Of a DNA stretch of 64,000 nucleotides, positions 1 to 11,955 are shown piece after piece; the stretch's first letter is position 1; each line of letters opens with the position of its first letter. The stretch is from Phytophthora colocasiae (Eukaryota; Oomycota; Peronosporomycetes; Peronosporales; Peronosporaceae): positions 1,674,001 through 1,738,000 of the forward strand of contig JAGKQI010000098.1 in NCBI GenBank assembly GCA_018806915.1, read 5' to 3'. Under the pieces are notes generated by a model that did not search any database, had not been told where the DNA came from, and saw only the letters and a program-made list of their open reading frames with translations. Made by a program: the position numbers and the translations under genes.

Positions 1-1057
1 CGGAAATCGCCGAAAGGACAACATCGACTCGGCGAATGCCAGGTTAGCACCCGTGGTATTAAGCCTAGCGAGGTGCTTCGCGTGCAAGTGGATTGCCCTA
101 CTCGATGGAATAGCTCCTGGATGATGTTGCAGAGATTTATCGCGCTTGAGTTGAGCCTGGTAAATTTCTTTGCTCACTTAAAAAGCCGTGAAGGCATGGT
201 CGAGTTTAAGGATATGGGAGAGAAGTTGCAGCGACCGACAGTGTCAGACTGGCTCACTATTAAGTGTTTATCTACGTTATTGGACCCGTTTGCGCCTGCT
301 ACCGAAGCATTAAGCGGCCAACAGTACCCGACAATGCCGTTGGTGCTACCAGTACTCCACAGTATTCGCAAACACTTTTCCAAGGCCGATATGTTTGAAG
401 CACACGTCGCTATGGTGGACGACGCGCTCTACGTTAAGGAGACCATATCCATGATGAACAAGTGCAGGGAAACGATGTTGACGCTGTTTGATAAACGATT
501 TTCGGCGCTGAGCAACAGTGAGCTGATGTGGGTCGCTTACTTGGACCCCAGGGTTGGCAAAAGGATGACTCATCTCACTCCAGCAGGGAAGCACATTGCA
601 GGGGACGCACTTATCAACGCGGCTTACGATCTCGCAAAAGAAACTATGGGGTCAGAAGGAGATGATGCTTATCGTTTCGCTTCTCAAAGTACGCCCCAGT
701 CTTGTGAAGGGAAAAAAACATTTCTTTTTAGACGTGTTTGGAGTGGATGACCATCCTCAGCAACGAAATGATCTCCGAAAGACCTGCAGCGACGAGTTTA
801 CATTGTATGTGAGTCAGATCGCAAGCGTGCGAAGCACAGATGATCCTTCGTTGTGGTGGCGAGTAAATGGTTCCAAGTACCCCAACTTAAGTAGGCTCGC
901 GAGAAAGTGGTTGGGAGCTGTCGCTACTAGTGTACCCTCCGAGCGAGCGTTCTCTACGAGTGGAAACACTTTGACAGCAAAACGAAGTTCACTTGCTCCT
1001 GGTATGGTGAGAGATTTAGTTTTCATTTCCCAGAATTGGAGGATCGATTATGAGTAA
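1..1057 (+). pseudogene. hAT-family transposase, C-terminal part, frameshifted
   Basis: The frame is open from the left window edge, so the 5' part of the element lies outside. Early residues include CPTRWNSSW, the tryptophan-containing motif of hAT transposases. The end of the second frame (about 830-1054) carries the hAT dimerisation domain: DPSLWWRVN, then YPNLSRLARKWLG and TSVPSERAFS. The two halves are in different frames. Frame 1 stops at 748-750 and the homologous reading resumes in frame 2 after a run of seven A at about 712-718, so a single-base indel in that run is the likely break. Apart from this break the protein reads cleanly to its natural stop at 1055-1057. It is an inactive or decaying copy unless the A-run allows slippage. 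Identity as hAT is secure; the subfamily is not determined. Confidence 0.85.
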
Positions 1058-1721
1058 TGAATGAACGTGATCACCTTGACTACATTGAGAAGCTACCACC
1101 TGCATGATCGCTAGAGATACCAGTATACCGCGAATTGGGTCATTCTCCGGTGCGTCACTGGTGGCAGTCCAAACGCAGCAATAACCGTGCTTCCTTTGTC
1201 ATTCACCAGAAATTTATTGATCGTTCCTTCGCAGTCGTAAACGCACTTTTGGACATTTGCAAATGCGTTCTGCAGTCGTTGCAACTCCTTCACCCCGAGC
1301 ATTTAAGTTAGGTCCTGCTCACTGTAATTCCATAATGCACATGGGTCAGTTAAGATGCTGCCAACATCAGAATTATGAAGCGTACCTGAAGCTGAGGCTG
1401 ATAAATAATACGGTTACGTCTGATCTCCTGTGGAAAGCGGTCCATGAAGCGGTTGTCGGCCTCCTCGCCACTGTATTGCCAGCAGTGGCCACCCCCTCGA
1501 AGACGCCCTCCTCGATAAACAGGAGGAGCCCAGCGAAACATATACATTGTCCTCGACCACCAGCTTATGGTGGGTGAGCAGTGCCTTCGGTTTCTCGGTC
1601 TTGTACAGCTTGAACTTGCCCAGGAAGCTGTCTGGATCGGCGACACCATGTCGTACATGTTAGTCGGTTCAGATGCTTCATTTTGTCGAATGGTGTGAAC
1701 CACACACAAACATACTTGAAT
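1058..1721. other. Degenerate region, no recognisable gene
   Basis: No intact gene is supported. On the minus strand, between about 1380 and 1670, short frames overlap in a way that suggests decayed coding sequence, with one frame containing KFKLYKTEKPKALLTHHK-like text. I could not match it to a family. No LTR or terminal repeat was recognised. Confidence 0.4.
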
Positions 1722-2240
1722 TTAGTATAGAGAGGTTCGAAGGTAGTACGTGGTACGTTTTGCTCGTCGAACTACCCCACAGAACGTTCGGGGTGTTTGT
1801 CGGTGGTGTTCGCAAACGTTTTCAGCTCTAGTCTCGACATCTTCTTTGAGGGTCCTATCCTCCCAGTTGTCGCGAAGGCTTCTGGCGGCGCGGAGCATGC
1901 TACCATCCTGCAGCACGTCCTCCAGTTTCAGGTAGGTGCTTTCGCCCTTACCAAAGATTTTCGTGTTCGACATGTATGTCCACTCATTGTTGTCGCCAAG
2001 AACGATGTGGTCCTGGAAGTGACCTTGAAAACGATCCCAACCACATGGTCTTCCAACCCTCCGTTTTAAATCCCTCCATGGGACGTATGGAGTGCATTTA
2101 TAGTATACCCGCCGGGGGAAACCTTTCTCATAACCTCTGAGTTGACGGTGCGAGATCACCCTCCCGTTCGCGTCCCGAGGCATCCGACGTGTTGACCACT
2201 CATGAAACTTTTCCAGACGCTTCTGCGTTAACGTCTCCAT
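1722..2240 (-). CDS. Unrecognised open frame, possibly transposon-derived
   Basis: This 172-residue frame starts at the ATG at 2240-2238 (METLTQKRLEKFHEW...). The frame stays open upstream to an ATG at 2369, but those 43 extra residues are encoded by a GAAGGCATCGAAGCG micro-repeat and look non-coding. The protein is basic and rich in W and Y, with no signal peptide or membrane segment. I do not recognise the family. It lies among decayed transposons, so it may be a captured fragment or remnant rather than a host gene. Confidence 0.3.
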   Translation of the reverse strand: METLTQKRLEKFHEWSTRRMPRDANGRVISHRQLRGYEKGFPRRVYYKCTPYVPWRDLKRRVGRPCGWDRFQGHFQDHIVLGDNNEWTYMSNTKIFGKGESTYLKLEDVLQDGSMLRAARSLRDNWEDRTLKEDVETRAENVCEHHRQTPRTFCGVVRRAKRTTYYLRTSLY

Positions 2241-2263
2241 CGCTTGGCAGATTGAAGAATGAG

Positions 2264-2327
2264 GAAGGCATCGAAGCGCAGCATGGCAGCGAAGTGAGGC
2301 GAAGGCATCGAAGCGATGCGAAGGCAT
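2264..2327 (+). repeat. Short direct repeat, GAAGGCATCGAAGCG
   Basis: The 15-mer GAAGGCATCGAAGCG occurs at 2264-2278 and again at 2301-2315, followed by a partial third copy (GCGAAGGCAT, 2318-2327). It looks like a decayed simple tandem array. Confidence 0.7.
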
Positions 2328-2369
2328 GCTAGCAGCCAGCGACCGGGATGGTGGGTGGATGGCGCACAT

Positions 2370-2854
2370 GGGTTGTATGGCAGGTAGTGCTATACAGTAT
2401 AGTCTATAGAAGGCAGCCTTACCTGCTCAATAAGGACCGCGGCCAGAAGACCGAGGGAGACCTCCTTTGATGGTCAACTGAATCACTGCAATAATCGATA
2501 ATAAGTTTAGCAGATTCACTGCAATAATCTATATGACAGTTGTGCAGTATGTGCAGGCGACTCAGTGAGCCCATAATAACGAAGCAAGCGGTGGAACTTG
2601 GCCGAAACTTGGCATACAGATAGAAGGCATCTTCATGAACATATCCGCCACGCCTCACAGTGGAGAAGCGCTTGCTGCGAGCGCACCACCGATACAAAGC
2701 ACTGATTACGGGATCAAAACCGCGGCGCTTGTGCAGGGTGTGCACAACGGCTCCTACGCCAACACCGCTCGATTGGCTGAAAATCACAGCGATTACGATC
2801 AGTGCGCGCTTCACTCCTAACAAGAGCGTCTGCGACGTAGCTGGGAATACTATA
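2370..2854. other. Intergenic, nothing recognised
   Basis: A minus-strand frame covers 2419-2823 and plus-strand frames overlap it, but none shows recognisable domains. I see no RNA gene here. Confidence 0.4.
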
Positions 2855-2919
2855 TATTACACTGAAATACTACTATGTACTACATAGTATTTCGTAGTAC
2901 ATAGTATTTCGGTGTAATA
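2855..2919. repeat. Imperfect inverted repeat, hairpin or MITE-like
   Basis: The left arm at 2855-2882 (TATTACACTGAAATACTACT...) is the near reverse complement of the right arm at 2895-2919, with a 12-nt spacer. One substitution and a 3-nt gap separate the arms. The right flank is an AT-rich ATGTATATATGTATATGTAT tract. It could be a small foldback element or the fused ends of a deleted MITE. Confidence 0.75.
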
Positions 2920-3048
2920 CATGTATATATGTATATGTATCCATTGGGTTAACAGATCCAGTGGGTAGTAAGGATCAATACACATTTTTTGAGCAGCAGA
3001 GAGCGAGCAGCAGACGACAGGGAGCAGATGACGAGCTGCAGCATGACC

Positions 3049-3165
3049 AAGGACGAGGAGATCAACCGGTGGCTTACGTGTCGACTACACCGGTGGGCTT
3101 TGACCTTGAAGGGATATGACTTTACAATTGAATATCGGAGCAGACTCAAGACGGGCAAGAGAAGA
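3049..3165 (+). pseudogene. Ty3/gypsy RNase H fragment
   Basis: The translation includes RLHRWALTLKGYDFTIEYR. This matches the end of the RNase H domain of Ty3/gypsy polymerases, where R/LHRWALxLQxYDFTIEYRPG is the usual form. The expected continuation (PGxxNxVADALSR) is missing: the frame changes to a basic, unrelated stretch. Only about 40 residues of the parent element survive, with no LTR visible. Confidence 0.65.
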
Positions 3166-3349
3166 AGAAGATACGAAAACGGGGCCGGGTTGGAGACTGA
3201 GACCCGCCGGTAAGGAATTCAGGTTCGTGACCTTTCACGTGAAGATCGTGGGACTTGAAGAGCTGCAGCAGTTTGCTGACAGAACGCTACGGTGGGTGCA
3301 AGTCAGAAGAAGTAGGGTGAGAGCAATCAGTCTAAGATTTGTCGAGTAG

Positions 3350-3780
3350 CTAGCAGAGATATCGGTCGAGCCGTGCTAAGTGCCGGTATTGGTACTGGGC
3401 TGCGAATAAACTGAGTGAGAAGGCGGATTGGTGGTGGTTTAGTGTCGTAGCTGCGGCAGTGTCGGACACAGTAAACTGCGTCATCTCATCGATATTGACG
3501 TCGTATAAGTTGCGAACACGCGAGCAGATGAGATTCTTCACGCGGATAGATGTGTGTGAGTCATTGCATACGGTGATAACAAGTGCGATCGTTCGGAAGC
3601 GCCACCCTTCGTATATGAAGCGAACAGAGGACCGAATCACACCTGTCTTGTTGCTTGCCGTCGTCCAGCAGTCATGATGGAGATTCAGGAACAATGAGCC
3701 GTTAGAAGCTGCATACTCTTCCAGCAAAAGCTTCTTCACTCCGTTTTGAAAGTCAGGAAGGCATCGTCCAAGTGACCACG
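3350..3780 (-). pseudogene. hAT-like transposase, N-terminal/middle fragment
   Basis: The frame runs from about 3780 (PDFQNGVKKLLLEEY region) to the stop at 3350-3352. Recognisable blocks are FLNLHHDCWTTASNKTGVI, RFRTIALVITVCNDSHTS and MTQFTVSDTAAA. They resemble the RNase H-like catalytic core entry of oomycete hAT transposases (FLxLxHDxWT, then a VTVCNDSHT-type block and a VSDTA block). No dimerisation domain follows, so this is a truncated copy. It lies opposite in strand to the hAT fragment at the left edge and is probably a different insertion. Confidence 0.6.
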
Positions 3781-4633
3781 GTACGTTCTAACAGCAAGAA
3801 CGTATGATTTTAGTGACTTTCTGAAGCATCAACTTGAACCCAGGAGTGACAACTGGGTTAAAGGTAGACATATTAAGCATTCAATTAGTCTCTAAACCAG
3901 TAGCAGTAGAAGTACTCAAGCTTACCGTCATAAATGAGCCACTGTACGACGAATACATTCAGTTGCTGCTGGGTCAGTCCCCAGGTTCTTGGTAGTACAC
4001 CATGTTGTTTTAAATATGACCCACGCCAACTAGCGTCAACTTGACTCTTTGTTCGCTAAGCTTTCTGGTTATATTGTAGATATTTGTTAGTACTAATGAA
4101 TGATACAAAACATTTTATATGATCAACTCACCGAACTGAGATATTAAGTGGATCGCCGCCCTCATAGCGACACAGCTCATTAGAACACAGGTGCAGAAGA
4201 GCTTAAAAGAAGTAAAGAAGCTTCTTCTCTTTCTTTATCTTCGGGAAGTTGTTGTGACAGGTTAGGCGATAGGGGTGTCATTAGCTGGATAGTCAAGTGA
4301 TACTAATATGCTCAGCGTTGTTCTCCTTTTGATTAATTTGTTTTTTATACTCACAGCTATAGCAGGTGTCATGCCGGGTTTTGAAAAACAATATACAAGC
4401 ATAAAGTGAAGCAACAATATCTTAAGCAGCAAAAGGAAAGGAAGGAAACTGCAGTTTAATAACTGATTATTTCCTGGTTGCTACTACTTGGCTATTAAAT
4501 TCTGAAGGTTTGATTGTATTTTGTGAAATGTTTGCTTGGTGGTACATTGACCAGTGAACCACTAGGAGGCCGTTAAGCAGCAAGAGAAAGGATACTACTA
4601 ACTTTCGGGAGAATAGCAAATGTGAAACGTAGC
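3781..4633. other. AT-rich intergenic sequence, nothing recognised
   Basis: I found no convincing gene, RNA or repeat. It should contain the 3' end of the Helitron that lies to its right on the minus strand, but I could not place a CTRR terminus with its hairpin. Confidence 0.4.
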
Positions 4634-7600
4634 CTAGCGAGGATGCCAGTAACCATCGTTGCCAATGTCCATACGCCATTTTGTAGTGTCTGGATTTGGT
4701 TGCAACTGCTTCAACACACGTTTTTGGAAAGCGGGTGACAACGGTAGGCAGCGTAGAAGATGTGCGGATCTGACACGAGATGTTCCAACGTAGAGGTGAT
4801 CAAGCATCCATTTGGGCGATCCGGGTGTACCCTCCAGATAAAGTAAAAACCCTTTTTAGTGTAGCCCCCTGGGCTTTCCATACCGTCATTACTAGCGCGA
4901 GCTCAACTGCAAGTTGCGAGTATCTGATCTTCATTGGTTTTGGCATGAGCGTCCGCGCTAACGTAACGGTATACTTGCTTTTGTCATTTACAAGTAGGCC
5001 GATTGGAATTATAATACTGTCTTTTTCCGTTCTTCGTCCGGCAGTATCTGTTTTCCAAATTGTTTCCAAGTTGTTTTCGGGAGGCCAGGTTGTTGCTGGC
5101 ACAACTCCACCAGTTTGAGTGATGAGTTGGACATTTATAAAGTCAGGTGCTTTCGGAAGATCAAAGACAGCTCCACTTGGTAGTCGTGCACATTGTAGCA
5201 TCTGCAGGATTTGTTCGGAGTCGCTGACGTTATTCCACGCAAGCGACACAAGCTTGCACATAGTCCCATTTGCAACACCCCATTCAACGTTTCCGCTACC
5301 ATTATCAAGGACTTGAGCACATCCTCCTTTCACAAAATAACCGAACAAAGCTGGGTAGTCGGCTGCGTTGTATAGCAACTCCAACAGTTTTTGTGGGACT
5401 CCTGCGACTGGTTTACGCCACCGTAATACCACAGAGTTTGCACGGAGAGCAAGTAATCGAGCAGTACATGCTGTTAAAGCAGCTTTATCCACATTGCTTG
5501 TAACCAGAATTGTTGATTCATCCATCCAGGCTGGATCCAGCTCAATTTCTTGTCGTGTTAGCTCGTGTGTCACCGCGTCAACTACCTCATCACTGAGCAA
5601 TTGAAATTTCGTCTCTCCATAGCTACCTGGATATGTTGCGGGGAGTTTTCGGAACGTGTCCAGATTTTTCTGCTGCACTGGACAGTTGTGGGCCTTTGTT
5701 GAGACTTTAGAGTAAACACTCGAAATCGCCTGAAAAAGGTCTCGGGCTTGTATGATAACGGCGTTTGCGTTCAGCTTGTACATAGATTTACATAGAGGCG
5801 TCCCCATGAGCGCTTCCAGTTGCAAAAATCTCCAGACTGTTCACAATTAATAAAAATGAGGGTCATGCATTGTGAATGAAGTGATCAACATACCAGACGT
5901 ACCCATAGGAGAGATTTACCACCAAACGGCAAATCGTGATTGTAGACCATGCGTAAGCGCTTGTCTACAGTCACTGTAAATTCGCTACCAAGCATAGAAA
6001 CTTCGTCTGTCACGATGATACCAACCGAGTTGTCGAAAAGAAGACGGAGTTCTGCTAATTTTTTAGGAGAAACATGATCTCCCTCTCGACCAACTTTGAA
6101 AGCAGCATGACACGTCATCCTGCCTGGAAACTGGCTTTGCAGCAGCCCTGTCGGGCAGCATGTTATTACAATATTTAGCCCGCGTTTCCGGTAACTCGTC
6201 TCGTAGTTTGTGTATGACGAACGATTTGCCTGTTCCAGCTCCACCATGCATAAGTGTAAGTGTCTGAACAGGATTGGGCTTGTCGAGGTTTGTCAGGATC
6301 CAATCGATTATTGCTTGCTGTTCAGAGATGCAGTGTCTTCATTTCGCGATTGGTGCAGCGATGATGCAATAGGATCATTAGGGCCTCTGGTATTACTAGT
6401 CTGTCCATTAGATAAATCAGATGCGTGGTTGCACGGCACCATCGTGGATTCGTCGTGCAACAACTTGGAGGTTTAGTTCGGGACGAATGAGCACATCGTC
6501 ATACGTACGCTGATGCTGATATACGTTCTACAACAGATGAGATACAGGAACGGCATGCTGTACATCTGCATGTGTTTGTTCACTGTCATCTTGAACTCCC
6601 ATCAGCGAGCAAAAGATTGACTGTATAGCTCGTACACTTTCGCGATGAGTCGGATTTCCTAAAGCCGCAGCTCGAGTAAGCCAATATAAATCATCATCTC
6701 CGTCCGTCAATACTCCATTTGCTTCAGGGTCACCCGTGCTGTTACGGGTTTTCTGATCCGTAATGGAACCGGTCGATGGATTATCTTTCCATCGTGTGGC
6801 ATTTCTAGCTCTCCACTCCAAACACGTTTTTTCGTTGTCGCTACATCGTACATGCTTTTGAATGACATTGTGGACTTGCCGATATCGTTGCCTGCTGATA
6901 AAAGGGGCTGAAGAGCTATCCCAAGCTGTACACAATTGTGCTAACCCTGACGCACTCACGTCAAATTCTGGTCGATCGTGCGTGTTCCAAGGTACAGAAA
7001 CGGAGATAACATACTTTGCCATCGCGTCCATCTTCTTTGAACTTGGCGCTTTACGAGAGCATGACACGGGTGGAGAACCTCCAAAAGCCGGGGTGAACAT
7101 TTTCGTACGGATAACGGCTTCGTAGTGATGAAGAGAGGTGGCGCGTGTCCAAGTCGAAGCTGTGCCTGGATTTTCGCCCTCGGTTGCTTTTTGTTCCAAT
7201 TTTATTTTGGCGCGGTACAATATCCACGATGCAGGCAAACTCCGAAGGCGAATAATCCACGAAATGAATGCCACGGTATTTGTATAATTCCAGCTGACTG
7301 ACAAATATTGTCTTGCCTTCGATTTTAAAAGTCCGTGCGCCGCCAGCATGTTTCTCAGTACAAGAGCGACTGAGAACTGACCATCTTCTGCGTGAGCAAA
7401 ATTCGCTAGTTCCTCGATAGCAGCATCTATCGTTGAGGAACTGTCTGCACTATCTTCTTCGAGAAATGCTGCTACATCGTCGTTATCCATGTAGTCCGTT
7501 GACGAACACGTACTACCTTCGTCAATTACGTTTTCCTCTGAGGATGTGTCCAGATTTTTTTCCAGCTCATTTACAAATCCATGCGGAAACACAAACGTGA

Positions 7601-10600
7601 ACGATTCAGACGATACATGAGATTTGTGCCCAAGCAAAGCATACACCATCAAGGAAATAGGCCACTCATTCGCACCGCCGAACGCGTTAACTGTACGCGT
7701 CGCTAGGTATTGAGCCTGACGTTCCGGTGTTTCGCTGTCGCAGCAATGCTAGGGTACTTCAGAGCATCTTCGAGGGCTGTGAGCATCATCGCAGCAGCAT
7801 TTTTGAGTCCTGCACCTTCTTTTGTCATGTAATTCTGCTGGTATTCATCAACCAAATCTCAGCATCTTCTCCGTTCATAACACTTGAGTTACAATGCGAT
7901 GCTGTTAAACCAGATAACAAACAATTTGTTTCCACATACATGCCATCGGCTTCAGGTCGAAATTGTTCCCGAACAACGGGACCAGAAATCTGAGGACGAA
8001 GAAATTCACCTTGTTTAGAATCGTAGCCAGCATCCAGTTTCATTTCGTAATCTGCAGAGATGGGGCTGCCGACACCAGCTCCATTGACTTTGTTTATAAC
8101 CAGTGGCTGGGTTTTCCTTTTCGTGGATTCCTGCAGGACGACACAGCCTACCTGTGTTTTCCCGCGTTTTCCTTTGACGCAGGTCTTCGAGTGGCAATGG
8201 ATGTTTGTTGCAGCAGTTGACCTTTGAACCGCGTCTTGAAAACCTGATAGATCATCACTGATAGGTGGTAATGCTACTTCACATGCTCGTGGGAACGGAG
8301 TTCCAGGATTGTTGTACTTCCAATCATTTACCCAAGCTCGCGTAGCAGGGGGATAAATGATTCATTGCATCAGCATCCATCCAATCCGCGATATACTGAC
8401 GTAGCACAAGACAGGAAGCTCCACGCGTCAAGATCTCGGGTGAAAGAAGAGCCGTACACTGTCATGTGTAGATGTAATCTTCCATCAATTTGAGGTTCAA
8501 CGACACCGTTAAACGCGGCAACTTTTCCATAAGCTCCGGCTTCACGTTCGACATAGTTTCGGCATTTCCTAGTGTCTTCAGAAGCCGGGCAGCGCAAAAT
8601 TCCTTTCTGAATCAGATTCATTTTCCGCTCAAAGGCTAAAGCAGCCAGAGCAGGGCATCGGTTTGAGATTGACAAACGGAGCCGTGGGCTGTTTTTAATA
8701 TCTTCAGGAAGTTTACTCCAGTTAAAGTTTCTTCACCGTATACGCAAGTTTCGTCATTCAAGCGTTATGTTTTCTCAGCAACACGATTCGATGCAAAGTA
8801 ATATCGTCTTGCTCAGGCGGTGCAACCGTGATCCAAAACAGGGTAGCCCAAACCGATAACGCATGGCTGACAATTTCGGCCGGGTTGCTGCACGCTCAAA
8901 AGGCGAAAAGGGAATCGTACCACCAATAACTGATAAAATTCGCAATAGTCCCGCGTTAAGTCGTTTTGCCGCAGCGGATTCAGGGTCTTCTTTTGCTGCA
9001 ACAAGTGCTTCCTTGAATTCCGTAGAGTTTGCCAAGTCTCCCAGTTTTTTAACGTTTTGCGTGAGTTGTGGCTGCTCTAGCTGCTTTTCGTACTGCTGAA
9101 TGTCTTTGCAGCTGATTAAAAGCGTTGCTACAAATGTTACGTCGGTCTCGAATCTGCCATCGTAATACCGCATGAGATGTTGCACTAAGTCACGGGAAAT
9201 GATCCATGAGGCAGCATATCACTCCCCATCATGAACAAGGTAGGAAATGTACCAGCGATCATTTCACCATTTTCATCCCACTCCACAATTGGTGTAGCTC
9301 TCTTCGTACTACAGCAATGTCACCTTTTATGCCAACGGTGTCCATCATTGCATCGATAATCGTAGATCTGACCTTGTCCGTTTGACTCATCGCTGGTTGC
9401 AAAACAGCAGATTGCTGAAAGACAACACAGTCTGGTGTGTCTCTGTCAGAGCCATATCTGCCGCGTATCGCTCGAGTTGACGGCGTTATCCACAGCACGC
9501 AACGCTGCTGTGTCACGCCAATCACATCCCTTTCGATAGCATTTTCTAACGTTGCAAGTTTTCGACTTGAACACGAGAGTCATCTATCTCGATGCCTTTA
9601 TCCCGAATGAAGCTATGCGTTTCCTTCAATACAGCTAGCCACGGAAAAATACTTTCGCTCGGCAATTCATAAAAACCACGAAATACATTTTTACGGGCCC
9701 TCACTCTTCTGAAGGGCCAATAAAAAGTAACCAACTGAGGCTTATGATCGATGTCTGTTACTGGGAGTACCTTTGCACAAGCTTGGGGGGCCACTCGAAT
9801 GAAAGCAAATCACATGTCCACTGCAATGTTTTCCAGACAGAGAGAACTCTAATCCGAAGCTCGAGCTGGCGCGATACAATTTTCCCAAGCGCATTCAGTG
9901 AAGGAAGAGATCCAGAACGCCCGTACTCATGGCCACTTGCGAGACTAAACTTTGATTTGCGGGGATTCCATGCACATTTCGAGCATAAATGAACACGCTC
10001 TATATCACGGACTAACTCAGGATTCAAATAGTATTTTTCCCATTTGGCTGCTGTAGAATTTGGGCATGTTTCCTGATGATATCATCTGATAGATGACCGT
10101 ACCGTTCTTCAAACTCAGAAGGAGAAATTAGAAATGTATCCGGTAGGTTCGATAACGGCATACAGACAGTTTTCTCTCCAGATTCAGAAGCAATTCACAA
10201 CACGAAGCACATGCGTAAATTGCACTTCGTGAGGGATCAATTGCAGCAGCAGTTTTTCACACCGGACATGTTCTTGTACTCCAGGGGGTCATCGAGCGCA
10301 GCCACTAACCGTTGACGTACAGGTTCACTTTCCCGAAGATGTTCATCATTAAAAAACGAAAGCGTCTGGGTGACAGCTGCAGCAGTAAAAGTAGGCCAAT
10401 GCGAGCCTTGGGTCAGACGTAAAGTTTTGACCTTTCATCATCATCAGCACATCCTCGTCAGAGATGTCGTATTTACCCAGTATTGATTCTGCGAGATGAT
10501 GTAAGCGAACATCTAAATCACTCCTCGTTGCCTTTTGCGTGTTGTTCGGATTGAACATCCCTCGCTGGTGGTGTAAAACAAAATTAGCTACATCCATTCA

Positions 10601-10936
10601 AACTACCGTAGCGAGATTACTGTACCGCGATTTTTCTTTTGAGCACGATATTGACGCATATAAGCTGCTCGACGTTTTTTTAAACTCCGCTGCAGCATCC
10701 TCAGTATGAGTCTTTTTTGAGGAGCGAGATCTCTGCATGTCGGCATGTCGCTTTACGAGCTATTGCCTCTGAATATGCAACGATCAGGGTCATTACCTCT
10801 AGCAGCCCCAACGATCGGTTGAATAACTTGAGTAGGAGCTTGAGCATTGCCAGTCTGTTTCCTCGAAGCGCGATACGCGCGCATGTATTCTGCTTTTGCG
10901 CTGGCGCTTTCGTTCTGGCGAAGAAGTACTCTCCAT
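4634..10936 (-). pseudogene. Decayed Helitron: HUH nuclease plus PIF1-like helicase
   Basis: Homologous segments appear in order along the minus strand but in shifting frames. They are: a basic N-terminus from the ATG at 10936; a DUF6570-like block (about 9870-10030, HLCSKCAWNPRKSKFSLASG); IGGTIPFSPFERAATRPKL (about 8880-8960); the nuclease motif EPQIDGRLHLHMTVYG (about 8455-8510); CHSKTCVKGKRGK (about 8160-8200); GGANEWPISLMVYALLGHKS (about 7620-7690); Walker A GGAGTGKS (about 6220-6250); Walker B VTDEVSMLGS (about 5985-6020); the helicase tail VWKAQGATLKRV (about 4840-4880); and GTSRVRSAHLLRCLP (about 4740-4790). The remnant ends at a TAG at 4636-4634. There are breaks near the Walker A region, around 4800, around 8430 and elsewhere, so it cannot make one protein. 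Termini were not located. Confidence 0.8.
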
Positions 10937-11149
10937 GATCACTGTCCTCGCTGATCTAACAAATTGATTAGATACTAACGGTGTGATCAGAAGCATCAGA
11001 GGATTTAACGATTGTTTTGGTGACGAGCATTTGTCATCATGTACATCTGCAGAGGCAACAGCAAGATCAATTCCCATCAAAATGTGGCCCAACAGATTTT
11101 CCTCGTCATTAATCATTTTGTGCCGAGCTAACCAAGGCTTGCTTCTGTC

Positions 11150-11955
11150 AAGTATGGAGATTGACGGGATCCTGATACCCAAGGACTACAAATCACCACT
11201 CCAGGAACGCGGCGAGTGAACAAGACGCTCCTCTCGCGTGCTTCCAACACGCAAAGGTAAGTAGAAGTAATGAAGTGTTCAATACTGGACAAATACGTAT
11301 AATTTCTATGCCACCACGTCATCAGCGTTTTTAGAATACGTGAACGAGGGTGTCCGTAGTACGAATAATGTTTCTGTCTACGGACGAAAAATGTTTGGTG
11401 CAGCGAACACACCGTTCGCGATGGACGCATAAATTGGTCCGGATGCACCTAATTGACCTGTTTGCTCCAGAGTCGGAGGCGATACTGAAATCAGTAAATT
11501 TTACTCAATAGCCAATTCTAGCATTTTACTAATATTTCTGCATATGTGCTTGTCACTATCAGAAATATGAAGACCAGTATGATAACAACCGCTACATAGT
11601 CGACAAAGATCTGATGACTGCAACGATCTGGAAGAACAACGACACCGAGCATGACGTTCCGCTCCGAGGACAAAAAGTAAAAGTTGTTCATTTCACCGAT
11701 CCGAAGGTCTTCCGGAACGAGTGCTGCCAATTCACAACACGATTCAGAGATCTCAAGTTCGAGAAGAAGTCCGAGACGCCAACGACTACAGATGGAAAAT
11801 ATCCTGCTTCTTCATCTACGATCACTGAGATGGCCACTGTAATTCCGAATTCCAGCTCGAATGTCTGCACGAACAAAAGCGCCACCGCAACTGAGACTGA
11901 TGCTGAGCCTTCCGTGAAACTCGAGCCGCCCGTCAAGAAACAAAAAACGGACTGA
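11150..11955 (+). CDS. Unrecognised plus-strand exons, possibly a broken gene
   Basis: The clearest part is a terminal exon at 11563-11955, preceded by a good acceptor (ACTAAT branch-like sequence, then CTATCAG). It reads KYEDQYDNNRYIVDKDLM, continues to KVKVVHFTDPKVFRN, and ends in a Ser/Thr-rich tail with VKKQKTD. A donor at 11494 (TCAGTAAAT) would join it in phase to HLIDLFAPESEAILKS. A second strong donor, AAGGTAAGT, lies at about 11254-11262. Further upstream, coding-like text (YNFYATTSSAFLEYVNEG, about 11300-11350) is in another frame and meets a TAA, so the gene is either more finely spliced than I can see or damaged. The family is unknown. It may be a host gene interrupted by the neighbouring Helitron. 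Confidence 0.35.
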
